Assembly (NCBI RefSeq): GCF_021869535.1
Contig: NW_026262712.1
Location: 64,102,100-64,166,099, forward strand
Length of the DNA stretch: 64,000 nucleotides
Source: Mytilus californianus
Taxonomy: Eukaryota; Mollusca; Bivalvia; Mytilida; Mytilidae
Direction: 5' to 3'
The position numbers and the translations under genes are program-made. Shown here piece after piece: positions 34,901 to 46,200 of the stretch. The first letter of the stretch is position 1, and every line of letters begins with the position of its first letter. The notes beneath the pieces were generated by a model. The model saw nothing but the letters and a program-made list of their open reading frames with translations. It made no database searches and was not told the origin of the DNA.

Positions 34901-37896
34901 ATGGAATATGTTCGCTGTTGTTCTGTGGTTTGCATGTTATGTCTTCTATTATATTATTTGTTTGTGCGTTTCTCTGTTATGAATGTTCTTGTGTGTGTTT
35001 GTGCTGTATTTCAGTCACGTATTGTTTTAGCGATATTTTTTAACATTGTCATAAAGCGGGAGGTTTGGCATGCCATTAAACCAGGTTCAACCCATCATTT
35101 TTCTTAAAATGTCCTGTACCAAGTCAGGAATATGGCAGTTGTTGTCAAATAGTATGTGTCTACGCTTTTGTTGTTTTTGTTGCCCTTCGGTGTTCCTGTT
35201 GTTACTTTGTTTTCCTCTTATAGTTGACGTGTTTCCCTCGGTTTTGGTTTGTAACCCGGATTTGTTTTCTCTCAATGGATTCATTACTTTTGAACACTGG
35301 TATACTACTGTTGCCTTTATTTAACCTAGCTCATATAGTTTTCAAAACAGTTCAGAGAACATCTAAAATTGAAAAAATATAATTCTAGGGTTATAACTAC
35401 AGAACAGGAAGGAAGAATATATCTTGTCGAGCTGATTATTTTTGCACTTACACTTTGAACTCAGTCAAAAATGTGAAAATTGGTAAACTGATCAATAACT
35501 ACATTTAGGGTCTTATCTTAAGGTTTTTAAGAAAGTTTTGAAGTAGCTCTTAATTATGTTGCTGATTGGGTTTGCAAATAACGTTTATAACAAAAACGAA
35601 ATCTCGACTATGGCATATTTGAATAAATTAGCTTTGATTTCTTGTAGTTTTGTACTAAAATAGTAATTTTGCGTATAATACTTGACGTCGTCCCTGTGCA
35701 TCTATATAGACATAATTTATAATATAATATTCACGATATATCAATACTTATAAGACATCGAAACTTTGCGTGGGAACAGGATAAAATGCCTTTGATTTAT
35801 TATTGGAAAAGGAAGTCTTCAAAATTTATCGAACCATATAAAAAAATCTTTAAGATATTAGTGTATATGTTAGAATGATATAAGATGATTTTTATGCGCT
35901 AAAAGTGTGTTTTAGAATGTTGACATATTATTAGGAAATCGATAATATACGCTAAATCCAGCAACTCTTGTTACACAATAGGGGAGAGAACAATATACAA
36001 CAAGGTGTATTCCAATCTAACATTATTGATACAAGTACATGTACCTTGAAGTCATTTATCGAACATGTATTGTGCCGACGTTAATCTGCCCTACCTAGTA
36101 TATGTATTATTAAATACCTTGACAACTCTATAAAATACCGAGTGTTATGGGCCATTGTTTAAAGATGATTGATGGCCCTCTGAACTATATAAGATACAGC
36201 TCTGGACTAGACCAGCAGATTCCGTCAGGGAGATTCCGCCAAGATCCCCCACCCTCCTCGTAAGTATGCTGGAATTATTTCACTTACCATCCGAAAATAC
36301 TCAGACAGGACCGAACAATTATGCCACTACTCGATTAGGTGTCCGTGTTACGATTTATTGAACATTCGAACAATTCAACTTTAAAGATAGTTTGTGAACA
36401 TTCGAACATTTGAACTTTAGAAATATTCTTGACTTTGTAATTACAAAATAAATTCATTTATCCATATAAAGACTTTGTTACACTTTAAGACATTTGCCGC
36501 GAATTAAATGTAAACGACCGCATAGTAATTTAGTACATACGTACCTTCAGGGACCTGAATGAGGATGTTCCAATAATTGTTCTGTATTCCAAGCTGACGT
36601 TAGTAGACCCACAGTCGATGTTAAATACTTCCATGCTGATACATTTTTGATAGGTATATTCATTGTAGTCTTTGTCATCAGAAAATCCGTAAAAGTTCAG
36701 TAAAGCACAGAACCTTTTAATTTTCCCGCCATTATAGACGACTCTATAACTATGTTGTGGATTAACTTTGAAATCTTCATCACCATAAGAGCATATGAGA
36801 GGTGGTAAGGATACTGCAATTATCAATATCAGTACATATACCAAAAGTTTCAAAAATGCAAAATATTGGTAATAAGGATTCATTTAGTTCAAAAATACGT
36901 TGTGTGTTTCGACAACTCATTATGAGTAGTACATGTCATAAACCATAATTCTCAACATATATGAAAACTCATCAAAGATATCAGGCTTATAATTTGGTAT
37001 GCCAGACGCGCGATTCTTCTACATAAGACTCGTCATTGGCACTCGATTAAAAACAACTGGAAGGCCAAAGCAAATACGAAGTCGAAATATGAAGACTTAA
37101 CTTCTATGTCATTTGTTCTCTGCTGGAGAGTTGTCTCAGTGGCAATAATTCCACATCTTGGTCTCTGGTAGAGAGTTATCACATAGGCAGTCATACCATA
37201 ATTTGGTCTCTGGTGGAGAGTTGTCTTATTGGCAATTAATCCACGTCTTCAAGTTCTTTTTTTTTTTTTATATTAGATCAATTTTATTTATGATCTTTCT
37301 TCTTGATTCATGTTGATCATCCTCTCTTTGGTGAAAATGAACACGCCGCTATCTGTTCAAATATGCTTTATTACATTTACAATTGGTATATGGAAAAAAA
37401 CTTTAGATTCTGCATGTACATGATTTATTATATATATGTTTGTATCAGCAAGCAGCATAGATTAGCATTTTTTAATGTCAGTTTAACAAGCTTTTAATTC
37501 AATTCGCTCGAAGAATAATGAAAGCAAGATTATAATAAGCATTTGCATGAATATTTCAAATATAAACATAGTTTAGCAGATTTTTATATGTATGATTATA
37601 ATTAAAAATAACTTTTAACCAATATAGTTACTGTGGTAAACGAGCAATTGGTTTTGTTACCTTGATCATAATAGTGTAACTTTTATCATCTCTTTACCAG
37701 TTTACACACTGATATAATTATAACGCTAACGAGCTGTCGTAACTACGGGTTTGCCATCAGACATCAAGTACATTTAAAGAAAATCGTTTTATAATGAAAG
37801 ATCATTATATACACACTTACTCGTTTTGATGACAGCATATGTGATATTGAAGTCCAGAAAATAAAACATAAACAAGAAGACACAAAAATGATTCAT
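24969..37896 (-). CDS. Unrecognised type I single-pass membrane protein, five exons, 256 residues
   Basis: Seen: minus-strand exons 37896-37821, 36813-36545, 34438-34231, 25714-25655 and 25126-24969 join at GT/AG sites. Intron phases are 1, 0, 1, 1 and match at every junction; the total is 256 codons plus TAA. Exon 1 starts ATG and encodes a hydrophobic signal peptide (FCVFLLMFYFLDF). Exons 2 and 3 give an ectodomain of about 160 residues with nine cysteines (ICSYG, RFC, QKC, IDC, YSC, EFC, LDC and others) and several NxS/T sites; its length and strand pattern could be one diverged CUB-like domain, but this is weak. Exon 4 is an acidic linker (SCKDQ ... DSSDDD). Exon 5 has the transmembrane helix (IGAIGGVLLILAIPTAVVLC) and a basic tail (RRYRRRKERRER) ending EVYDM. 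I cannot name the family; a receptor or adhesion role is only inference. Confidence 0.72.
25917..25946 (+). repeat. Poly(G) run of 30
   Basis: An uninterrupted run of 30 G in intron 3 of the minus-strand membrane-protein gene. In its transcript it is poly(C). The length in an assembly is often unreliable. Confidence 0.8.
26460..26700 (-). pseudogene. Duplicated, decayed copy of exon 2 of the membrane-protein gene
   Basis: On the minus strand the sequence reads ATGAAT...LISIIEVTLPPLICP and matches the start of exon 2 and its upstream intron (LILIIAVSLPPLICS) at 36780-36895. On the plus strand, AGAGGTGGTA, TCAATTAT and GATTCATT are shared. After the first Cys the similarity is lost. A stop interrupts the upstream frame, although an AG acceptor and a possible GT donor remain. 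It lies in intron 3, so it may be a dead exon duplicate or the remnant of a tandem paralogue. Confidence 0.5.
26725..26880 (+). repeat. Family R interspersed repeat
   Basis: AAACTCATCGTAGATACCAG, then TTTTGTACGCCAGACGAGCG and a TCTATAAAAGACTCATCAGT segment. The same order appears at 15205, 36962 and 57090 and, inverted, near 54063 and 54385. Confidence 0.7.
27300..27545 (+). repeat. Interspersed repeat shared with 59735-60010
   Basis: ACTGAACTCCGAGGAAAATC, TCAAACGAATGGACAACAAC and TATGTAGAGAAATGGTGGAT are repeated with few changes at 59735-60010, including the final AAACAGACATAATAG. The left family B end follows directly. Confidence 0.65.
27548..29431 (-). mobile_element. Family B element, first part (interrupted)
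   Basis: Starts TAAAATGCTCCGCATGGCGC with CTTGATACGACCGCAGAG, as in the 17827 copy. Its body differs: an array of about 125-bp units with GATTCAGCATATCAAAGAAC variants (27765-28200), a 35-bp minisatellite (28265-28500), then the usual 160-bp units (28690-29430). It stops at GGAAGTTACAA, exactly where the second part at 33517 takes over. Confidence 0.8.
28265..28500. repeat. 35-bp minisatellite inside family B
   Basis: TTTCTTGCTATTGCGCAATA begins near 28297 and recurs with spacings of about 35, 34, 36, 40 and 33 bases. The last two units are more diverged. ATTGCGCAAT is itself palindromic. This block is absent from the other two B copies. Confidence 0.8.
29986..30141. repeat. Near-perfect 75-bp-arm hairpin
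   Basis: Left arm 29986-30059 and right arm about 30067-30141 are reverse complements. There is one two-base mismatch (CACAGG against CAGTGG, read on the same strand), one missing base near the centre, and a loop of about seven bases. The arms include ATGAATTTTTCTTATGCAGG and AATCTTAATTCTGATGATAT. No tandem or coding sequence. Confidence 0.9.
30233..30710 (+). mobile_element. Family D hairpin element
   Basis: Starts TGTGGGCCCCGCTGTG. Two tandem units of about 180 bp follow, each with GGACATGGGGTTGTCAACT and TTGACCTTGA. Then come an ACGGACGG...ACAGACAG microsatellite (30618-30665) and a terminal hairpin CCGCCATTCGGCGG running into GGCCTTAATAAT. GGCCCCGC at the start is inverted as GCGGGGCC at the end. 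The plan is that of families A-C, with the hairpin at the right. Confidence 0.75.
31854..32100 (+). repeat. Probable interspersed repeat segment
   Basis: This GC-richer stretch (TGGAGAACACCGAGTTTGTT, then ACCCGCCCCCTCCAAGTCCA) differs in composition from its surroundings and ends near an AATAAA (32089). It resembles a repeat I associate with bivalve genomes, but no second copy is in the window. The 66-codon minus frame here is not supported as a gene. Confidence 0.3.
32247..32334. repeat. 28-bp-arm hairpin
   Basis: CAGGCACTTGTTTTTATGCA with TGGGAAGA (32247-32274) pairs with TCTTCCCATGG...ACAAGTGCCTG (32307-32334) across a 32-base loop, with few mismatches. Confidence 0.75.
32575..32855. mobile_element. 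Inverted-repeat element of about 280 bp
   Basis: AAGGTCACACTAATTAGAGA, then CAAGAAGCGACAAGAAGCG at the left, is mirrored at the right by CTTGTCGCTTATTGTCTCT and CATATTAGTGAGACCTT. The inner part repeats CTTGTCGC/CTGTCGC motifs. No coding sequence. Confidence 0.55.
33517..33755 (-). mobile_element. Family B element, second part with its hairpin
   Basis: Begins AAAAATGCTTATTTTTGGCC and runs through the last 160-bp unit and a GACGACGACGACGACGCC microsatellite. It ends in a slightly decayed hairpin (GATCGCAAAA / TTTTTGCGGTCGTAT) followed by AAAAATG. Together with 27548-29431 it makes one complete family B element. Confidence 0.8.
34880..35330 (-). repeat. Interspersed repeat in intron 2 of the membrane-protein gene
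   Basis: The segment (CCTGTACCAAGTCAGGAATA, GTTGACGTGTTTCCCTCGGT, TATACTACTGTTGCCTTTAT) has the look of a dispersed bivalve repeat. Related CCTGTACCAAGTC(A/C)G(G/C)AATATG occurs at 55465. The open frames in both directions here are shadows. Confidence 0.45.
36962..37255 (+). repeat. Family R copy followed by a short tandem array
   Basis: 36962-37075 is family R (AAAACTCATCAAAGATATCA, GCCAGACGCGCGATTCTTC). From about 37108 to 37255, a roughly 55-bp unit with CTGGAGAGTTGTCTCAGTGG variants and CACATCTTGG repeats three times. That unit is the minus-strand head of family S. It lies in intron 1 of the membrane-protein gene. Confidence 0.65.
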
Positions 37897-40800
37897 TTTA
37901 AAACCTTATAATGAGTCAAGGTAAAGTAAGTAAACTGTGACGATCAATGCAAATGATGTTATTTATAAACCACATAAACTAACTTATGGAACGCCGTTTC
38001 CCTCCTTTTATTGTAACGGAGAGTTTGCGAAATATAGATTACCGAGGACGAAATTTATATATACAATAAAAAAGATACGAAGGAATCAAGTGACCAATAA
38101 AATTTGGACTCATTCCTAGACTGAGTGAGAGAAAAACAAAACATACATATAAATATATATATATATATATTGATTTCACGGGATTACATGTTGTAGTATT
38201 TACATGATAGATGTTTTCTGGTGGTTTTTTTTCTCTCAAAATACAGCACTTATGTCACAGTAACATTGTGCCCATAAATTACAAATTACATCATTCTATT
38301 CATTTTGACAATAGAAGAGGGTCAGGATGGGGGACTGTCCATTTCTGTATTCTTAACTTTTTAAGTATTTTTTCTCTATTCTTTATTAATTTTGTCTCTT
38401 TTCTTTCATGATATTTTAGCACCCCAAAATCTCATTTCTTTTTTTTTGGCTTATTTTTCTCTACTCTATCTGGAATATTTTATATTTCGGAAACGATAAA
38501 AACAGGTACCTCACTAAAAAGGTCGGGCGGGACCTAGGATTACAACATGGATGTATCTTTTGGTTCTAGATGGGAATCACTTTCTCTTTTAATATAAATA
38601 AGAAGATGTGGTATGGATGCCAATGAGACAACCCTCCATCCAAATCACAATGTATAAAAAGTTACCAATTATAGGTCAAAGTACGGCCTGTCTTGGCTCA
38701 CATTAAACAGTAAGCTATAAAGGGCCCCATAATAATAATGTAAAACAATTCAAACAGGAAAACTAACAGTCTATTCGATATAAAAACAATAAAGGGAAAA
38801 GACTTATAAAACACACCAACAAACGACAACCACTGAACAACAGGCTCCTGACTTAGGAGAGGTGCATAAAAATGCAGCTGGTTTAAATGTTTAAAATGAC
38901 GCCAACCTTCACCATAACCTAAGACAGTAGTGTAACATTACAACATAAAAAGACACATTTTAGATACATTTCGCAGGGTGGTTAAGAAAGAGATAAAAAA
39001 ATAAAGACAACGTGATCTCCCTGAAACAATATTTTAGATGTTTTCGACCTATTTATCTGTATCTAGATTTTGGTATTTCTAGAAATGAAAGTATTTGATA
39101 AAAAAATTTGAACACATTGCCTCTTCGTTCAATACCTTTTTGAACCCCCCCCCTTACCTTATTTATTTTATTGAACCTTTTGGTTTCGGCGCGGGTTTGA
39201 TAATGGTTCAGTTTAAGCTTGACTTAGCTTATTCAGGGCTTGTATTAATTTAGGGGTAAGTAAAGGGTAAGAGTTAGATTTAGGATAAGGGTAAATTTAG
39301 TAGAGCCCCATATAGTTCAGATTCCCGTACGTTATTGAATCCCTCCCTCAGAATTAATGTTTTGTTAATTTATTCTATATGCATCTTATTATTCAAATCA
39401 TAGGGAAATCCGTCACTGATACTACATGATGTTTTATCATTCCATCTTTAATAGGTCAATGAGGCGGGTCCAGATCGACATTGGTGTAAACACTTTTAAG
39501 ATCGTATTTGATGCACTTGTCTGTTTATAATGCTCGTCCAATTCTTTGACTTTCATATGAAAAGCTGTTACCGGCGAGATGGGATAGTACAATAACTAAA
39601 CAAACATCCTTTTAAGGCACTCCCTTATATACAATAGCAGTAACCCCACTCGAAGATCACAGGAACGATTACCATTTATCTTACAAACACAAGTTTTAAA
39701 CTTGAATGAAACTGAAATATCACTCTAAAATCACATCAGTTATTTTCTTACACCATATTCTTTATAATAATTCACTAGCTACAGGATAACAACTCGAAAT
39801 GCATTTTTACCAATAACTCTAGTCCCAGCACATATACATTGAAAATTCTAAACCTTCAGTACAGATATCTTTAATGCTCCTAATTTAAAAGTCAAAGATA
39901 ATCAAGTTTTCATTTCTTTGATACCCGGAGGACCATGCTTCTAGTGAGTCCTTTGCAAATTCCTACAACTGTTTAAATTTCATTCATAATGCGACTGGTT
40001 TCTTTTCAATTTTATTTTATATCTCGTGCTTGTAGGTTCAAAATATATCACTGAGCTCTGATTAACCCGAATTTTGTTTTCGCCCATAACTCTAGCTTTA
40101 CGGCGAATATTGAAATTTCGAAACTGACAGAAAAGACAACCTCCAGTAGTCTTGATTTTACATTGAATTTCATGCTCATATTTGAAATAGATTATCTGCA
40201 TTTTTAGCTTCTGATGTTCACGCCCACAGGTGGTCGAATGAAAATACTGATACAATGAGTCAAGTCTGTAAATATAGTATGACTAGTGATCAATTATTAA
40301 ATTCAAATAAATTCTTATTTTGCCTTAAACATTTCCATTTGACCTTAATACTCTACATGCTCTATACCTTTCAAAACTGAAATATGCAGTTAAGTCGAAT
40401 TGGGATGTTTCCTTTTCTATCGACCAGACTTGATCATGTTGATGATTAACAGTCAGCAATCATGTGATAATTCACGAAAAGTAAACACACACCATGTGTA
40501 TTTTTAAAAACATCGTTTTATCATATACTTGTGCATGTTGTGTTAACAGCTGTTGTTATATTTATAACAATTTTACAATTTTAGATAACCTTAATATTGA
40601 ATTACGGAGCACAATCTTGGTCAATCTACTTCAAAAACAACAAAGATTTTTTTATATAACTAAAATTGAGAAATGGAAATGGGGAATGTGTCAAAGAGAC
40701 AACAAAATCCACATACAAAGTTCAAATCTGTAAATATAAAAGATATCAGTAAAACCCACGTACTTTTTATGTACATTAACATTATCGATTAGAGTCACAG

Positions 40801-41696
40801 GCTACATGTATTACAGCTTTCGTTTTCGTGTAAACTCAAAATAGGGTGTAATCGTTTCAATAAAGGTAAGAAATTAATTTCACTATGAATGTTAAAAAAG
40901 TAGATATGTGATAATCATATGATATCAATTTCATGTTAACGTATTAAATTCTGATTCTCCATTTTTTTTATAGCGAGACGCTGAATTGTCTAAATTTGTC
41001 CATGTGCTATATATTTTATTTTCTATTTAAAGATGCACGAATTGCTTACATGTCTGCCACCTATAAGCATACCAAACTCTCTTTTTACATTTAAAAAATT
41101 TGTTTACTATACAGCTTCCTTAATAACTTCTTCTTTGCATACCAAGATCCTTTATCATTGTGAATTAAATATAAATAAAATTAGATCATTACGTGTTTAG
41201 TAAAACCTTGTATCATACATATTTACACACTTACTTCACACATATTTAGATGAATACATATAGCTACATTTCATGATATACGTTTCTATCATTACTTCCA
41301 TCTACCGAATTCTTCACACAATTACCTGCTTTATATCCCACTCTTTATACTACCATATATATATTTGCCTTCCTACCTATATAGATATAAGAAGATGTGG
41401 TATGTGTGCCAATGAGACAACTCTCCATCCAAGTCGGGTACGTTTCCTTCGTGTCTGCTCGGTGGCGTGTCCCCATATGTTCATGTACCTACATGCATGC
41501 CCACTAGTGTATCTGTCTACCTATTTTCCTTTACTCCAAACTGCCAAGCTTCTTACTTTTCTCCACTCCTAAATGCGTATTTACCTGTCTTTATGCACAC
41601 ATACCTTCCTTATCAACTAATATGCTTCTTCATTCAGTCTTATCCAAATATATGCCTACCTACATTGGAACCTACTGGAAATTAAAAAATAAACAT
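37897..41696. other. Intergenic stretch with SINE-like fragments
   Basis: No gene is supported. It contains an (AT)n run near 38155-38170, a family S copy at 38610-38935 (AGAAGATGTGGTATGGATGC, then AACAAACGACAACCACTGAA, i.e. CAACAAACGACAACCACTG), a short S fragment at 40660-40725 and another S head at 41388-41435. A 91-codon minus frame at 40255-39980 was not supported as an exon. Confidence 0.5.
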
Positions 41697-41700
41697 TTAA

Positions 41701-42354
41701 AGGGGCACTAGCCACGAGATATATAAAATTTTTTAAATATGATTTTTTTTCAATCATTCATGAAAATGAAATCAAATTAACTTTTAGCAGCCAGTATGTT
41801 TCAATTTTGTCAAAATAAGCTAAGATACTTCGATGATGTTCGTTGTGGGGTCTCTTCGAGGTCCACGTTTCAACTATGTCGATTTCTCAGAAAAATCAGA
41901 GGCAATGATTTGGATTTAAACAACTAATGCTGAAGTACCGGGTGAAAATTGCAGAATAAAAACAATATATGTTCTTCGTCGAAAATATAAAATGTATTTA
42001 TACTCGCTACTTAACAGGAGAAATGCAGGGCGAGCCTCGCTTTTCGTCCAGTTTCTAAAGCTCGTACAAATAAATTAGGTATTTTCCGACAATGTACATA
42101 TATTTTATATCTATATATTTATGTTTAGTTCGCTTATATAACCGTCGGCAGACTTCGGAGGTCAACTCGATAATTAATTAGTTGGCGTCTAGACTAAAAT
42201 ACACACACAACGATCATACATATGATCGAGCCCATGCCTTGTTAATTGTTTATTTTTGACGTTTTATAATTAGGATATACGTTTAGTATGTTATGAATAA
42301 AATATGAGAATTTGAGTCACATCAGTGAACATGAATTTGACAGCCAATGCCCCT
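41701..42354. mobile_element. 654-bp MITE flanked by TTAA
   Basis: The left end AGGGGCACTAGCC and the reverse complement of the right end AGGGGCATTGGC match at most positions. TTAA flanks both ends (41697-41700 and 42355-42358). The body has no coding frame. The TTAA duplication suggests a piggyBac-type mobiliser; the ends differ from the 11786 element, so it is a second family. Confidence 0.7.
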
Positions 42355-42574
42355 TTAAGAAATATTCTTAGAATGTTTTCAATAATACACACATATATAG
42401 AGTAAATGATGTGTTGTGCACTATAGATATAACTAATGAAGGAATTTTTATTCACATTTCCAAATGTTGCAAGTTTTTATAAAAAATTTCAATGATTGTC
42501 ATCATAAAAAAAATTGTACTGAACTGCATTCAAGCAACAATGCTATGATTTAGTTCTGAAGGCCAGCTTTTTTT

Positions 42575-43214
42575 AGCTCACCTGGCCCGAAGGGCCAAGT
42601 GAGCTTTTCTCATCACTTGGCGTCCGTCGTCGTCGTCGTTAACTTTTTTACATTTTGAACTTCTTCTAGAGAACCACTGAATGGAATGAAACCAAACATG
42701 GCATGAATGTTCCTTATGAGGTGCTGACCAAGTGTTGTTAATTTGATGCCGATTCATCATCCAAGATGGCCGCCAGCGGGGGACTTAGTTTAACATAGGA
42801 CCCTATGGGAAATACATACAAATGTCTTCTTTTAGAGAACCACTGAATGGAATGAAACCAAACATGGCATGAATGTTCCTTATGAGGTGTTGACCAAGTG
42901 TTGTTACTGTGAAGCCGATCCATAACTCAGGCCGCCAGCGGGGGACAATGTTTAACAAAGGACCCTATGGACAATACATACAAATGTCTTCTTTTAGAGA
43001 ACCACTGAATGGATTGAAACCAAACATGGCATGAATGTTCTTTATGAGGTGCTGACCAGGTGTTGTTACTTTGAAGCTGATCCTTCATCCACGATGGCCG
43101 CCAGATTTGGCCTCACTCATTATTAGGGTATCTGTTATGATTTTAATCTATTTTTACATGATTTCCTAAACCAAAGTAGAATCAGGTGAGCGACACAGGC
43201 TCTTGAGAGCCTCT
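42575..43214 (+). mobile_element. Family A element, compact copy
   Basis: The hairpin AGCTCACCTGGCCC / GGGCCAAGTGAGCT is followed by (GTC)n. Three tandem units of about 175 bp follow, each with GAGAACCACTGAATGGA and CAAACATGGCATGAATGTTC. The right end is CAGGTGAGCGACACAGGC with GGCTCTTGAGAGCC. The ends are those of the 5326 copy, but the body is unrelated to that copy's, so this is a separate subfamily sharing termini. Confidence 0.85.
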
Positions 43215-46200
43215 GTTTTTTTCATTTTATCCAAATTGTATTTTTCAACCAACTTGCAGAAATTATAATCTTATCACATCACGAATTCTAATGATTAATA
43301 CTTCAAAGTATAAAGATGTTAAAGTTCGGTTTTTAGTAAAGGAAGAAAGAGTCTTTGACACCAAAATTTATTAGGAATAGTTTCATTAGAAATTAGCTCT
43401 TACTCTTCACATGAACTAACGTCGCCAATGTTTCAAAGCACCTTTCTTTCTTTATTTGTTGTTACTACAAAAAATGATTGGAAACTTGAGGTGACCTGGT
43501 TACAAAACTTGCAAAAAGTGGTGAAAAGTAACTTTGTTTACCTCCAGTAATATTTTTTTTTTATAGACAATAGAATATTTAGTGAAAATTCCACTGTAGT
43601 ACTTGACAAGATGAAACTATGCGTACTAAGTGTTTCTTTTTTTACTAAGGGTAAATTCTTCACATTTTTTTTTTGAAAAATGCCAATTTAACAAAGAATT
43701 ATCAGTAAAAAATAAATGGGTGTTTTATCCCTATGAGAGTCGTCTTTGTTGAAGGTTTATGAGTTTACACATATACTGGAATCATACGCGAAAATGTATT
43801 TCGGGTTATCCAACATCTAGTGAAATATAAAGTATTTGACCTAAGAAGTTGAAATTTGATCATAATTATCTTGTATCATATAGGGGTTAAACAAAGTAAC
43901 AGCAATTCGCCTCATAATAAATCTGTTCTCGACTCAGTAGTAATGCTCAACTTCCTTACCTAAAATATGCTGTAGAGGCGAATGGGACACCTTTTGTGAT
44001 GTGGACAATGGACTTATATTTGGTAGTACAACATAAAACAAATGTGATATAAAATAAAGGGATATGGTTTGATGTCAATGAGATAACTATTCACCAAATG
44101 ACAGAAGTGTTAGCAACTATTGGTCGCCGTAAGGCCTTCAACAATGAGGTAAACCCAATGCAAGCTACAAAAGGCTTCGACACATAAAATGATAAACAAT
44201 TCAAATGAAAAAAAGAAACTGCCTTATTTCTGTACAAAACAACAAACGAAAAACAAACATACAGCAACAAACGACAACCCCTGAATTGCAGGTTCCTGAC
44301 TTGGGACAGGCACATACAGAATGTGGAGAGTTAAAACATTTTCGGGGGCATCCACCTGTGCCCTAACATAGAACAGTGGTTCAAAACTATACAAGAACTA
44401 ACTGTACCAAACAATAACAATAAAAAATCCAAATAATATAACTAATTTGGGACAGTTTTGTAATAGCACAACAGACGAACAAACTAAAACTATAAAAATC
44501 AGTTGAAATGGGATTGACTCATCAAATCAATACAAGGCAAAAATCCATTAGAAATTTTCCGAAAATCGTAATACAAACTACATGCATTTTATTATATAGA
44601 TATGAATCAAAATATCCCTGCTTGTAGATTACGTCAGCTTTATCGATTTACGTAACACAAGTTTCTAGTTAAACACTAAGATTTTTAGCAAATCAACATA
44701 GGCACAAATTGACTCAGTTGAAGAACGTAGTGGTAACGTCTATTTATATTATAGGTTAAGATTACAGACGAATGCAGTGTTCGTACTCACAGTTGCTCCT
44801 AAACGGAAAGTAGAACAACAAGCTTTCTGCAAGGGAAGAAATTGAAAACACTACAACGTTTAAGGTAACCTACATTTGTTTATTATCTGTTTAATTTCAT
44901 ATGTATTTATCTAATATCTTTATGGCGAGATAACTCAGATATATTCCAAATTCATGCGCAATTTTTAATATGTCCTATGTAAGATTTGTTTTACAGTGAT
45001 GATCTCCAACCCAACAAATTATTAGCAGTTGTCTTATATTTAATTTTTTAAATGACTGAAGATTTATATTCACTTGATTTTAATTGATACCACTAACGAT
45101 ATATGGTTTCATGTATTCTTTCAAACAATCACCAACCTCCGAATAGAACATATTTTTCATTATCAAATAAACCTCATCTCTGTAGACTTAGCACACTTAT
45201 TAGGATTTGATATATTTTATCAACATTCTCTGTCACTGCTTTTGTAATTCATGCAACAATTAGCCCTACAGTATATAACCATTCACAAATGTTTCTGTTT
45301 AGGTATGTCCTACATCTCATGTTATCTACCAATAATTTTGTCATCTAATCTATCCATGTACTTGTCTATCTGATGAGCATGCACTGTCTATTAGGGAACG
45401 ACCATTAAACTTCAAAAGGGGGGGGGTTATGGTTTTTTCCTAAAAAATATTCTGATCCCCAATTTGATGAAAACGATGAAAACAAATATTGTGGTCAAGC
45501 AGATGACAAAAAAAATATTCTGAATCCAGATTTTCCCCATACCTTATAGTGTTGAATTTAGAAAAAAAATAATTTGATTGATAGCGTCGAAAAACTAAAA
45601 AAAAATGTTCGCGCTTTGCGTGAAAAAAATGTTTCTGACTCATACAAAAAAAACATATCCCCCTAAAAGTTAAATGGTTGCTCCCTTACATCCATACCTA
45701 TATACATACTTGTCTGCAGTGATCTTATAGCATACAAAAGTGTATTTTTATATTGTAATACGTCGTTTGCCCCACTCCTACCTAACTACCCCCTTGAAAA
45801 CCTTCAATATCCATCTTCTTGTTATGTATGAATAAAAGAAATATTATAATATGTCTACCTTGTAGCCTAAATATAACATATATATAAAAATAAGGAGATG
45901 TGGAATGATTGCCAATGCGACAACTATCAACCAAAGTTCAAATGAAGTGGATGTGAGCAATTATAGGCAACCATCAGGCCTTCAACAATGATATAAACCC
46001 ATACCGTAAGGTCGGCTATAAAAGGCCCCGACATGAAAATATGAAACAATACAATTGAGATAACTAACGGCATAATTCATACAAATTTGGTTTCGATCAT
46101 ATGATACGATTTTATATTATATATCAATTCGATGGTCTCTTCAGCTGCGCAGTTACTGGCACGTATAGCTAACCCTCTTTATCTAACATTTTTAGTAAGA

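Noticed and set aside
36814..36883. ATG at 36883 (MNPYYQYFAF...) as start of a separate secreted protein
   Set aside because: The stretch reads as a signal peptide, but an AG acceptor at 36815-36814 and phase agreement with the exon at 37896-37821 favour a spliced start. It remains a possible alternative first exon.
39980..40255. 91-codon minus-strand frame with several cysteines
   Set aside because: No clear acceptor/donor pair or homology; it lies upstream of the signal-peptide exon of the membrane-protein gene and is not needed for it.
42578..42923. Minus-strand frames with HKEHSCHVWFHSIQWF repeated
   Set aside because: The repeated peptide simply mirrors the tandem units of the family A element at 42575-43214.
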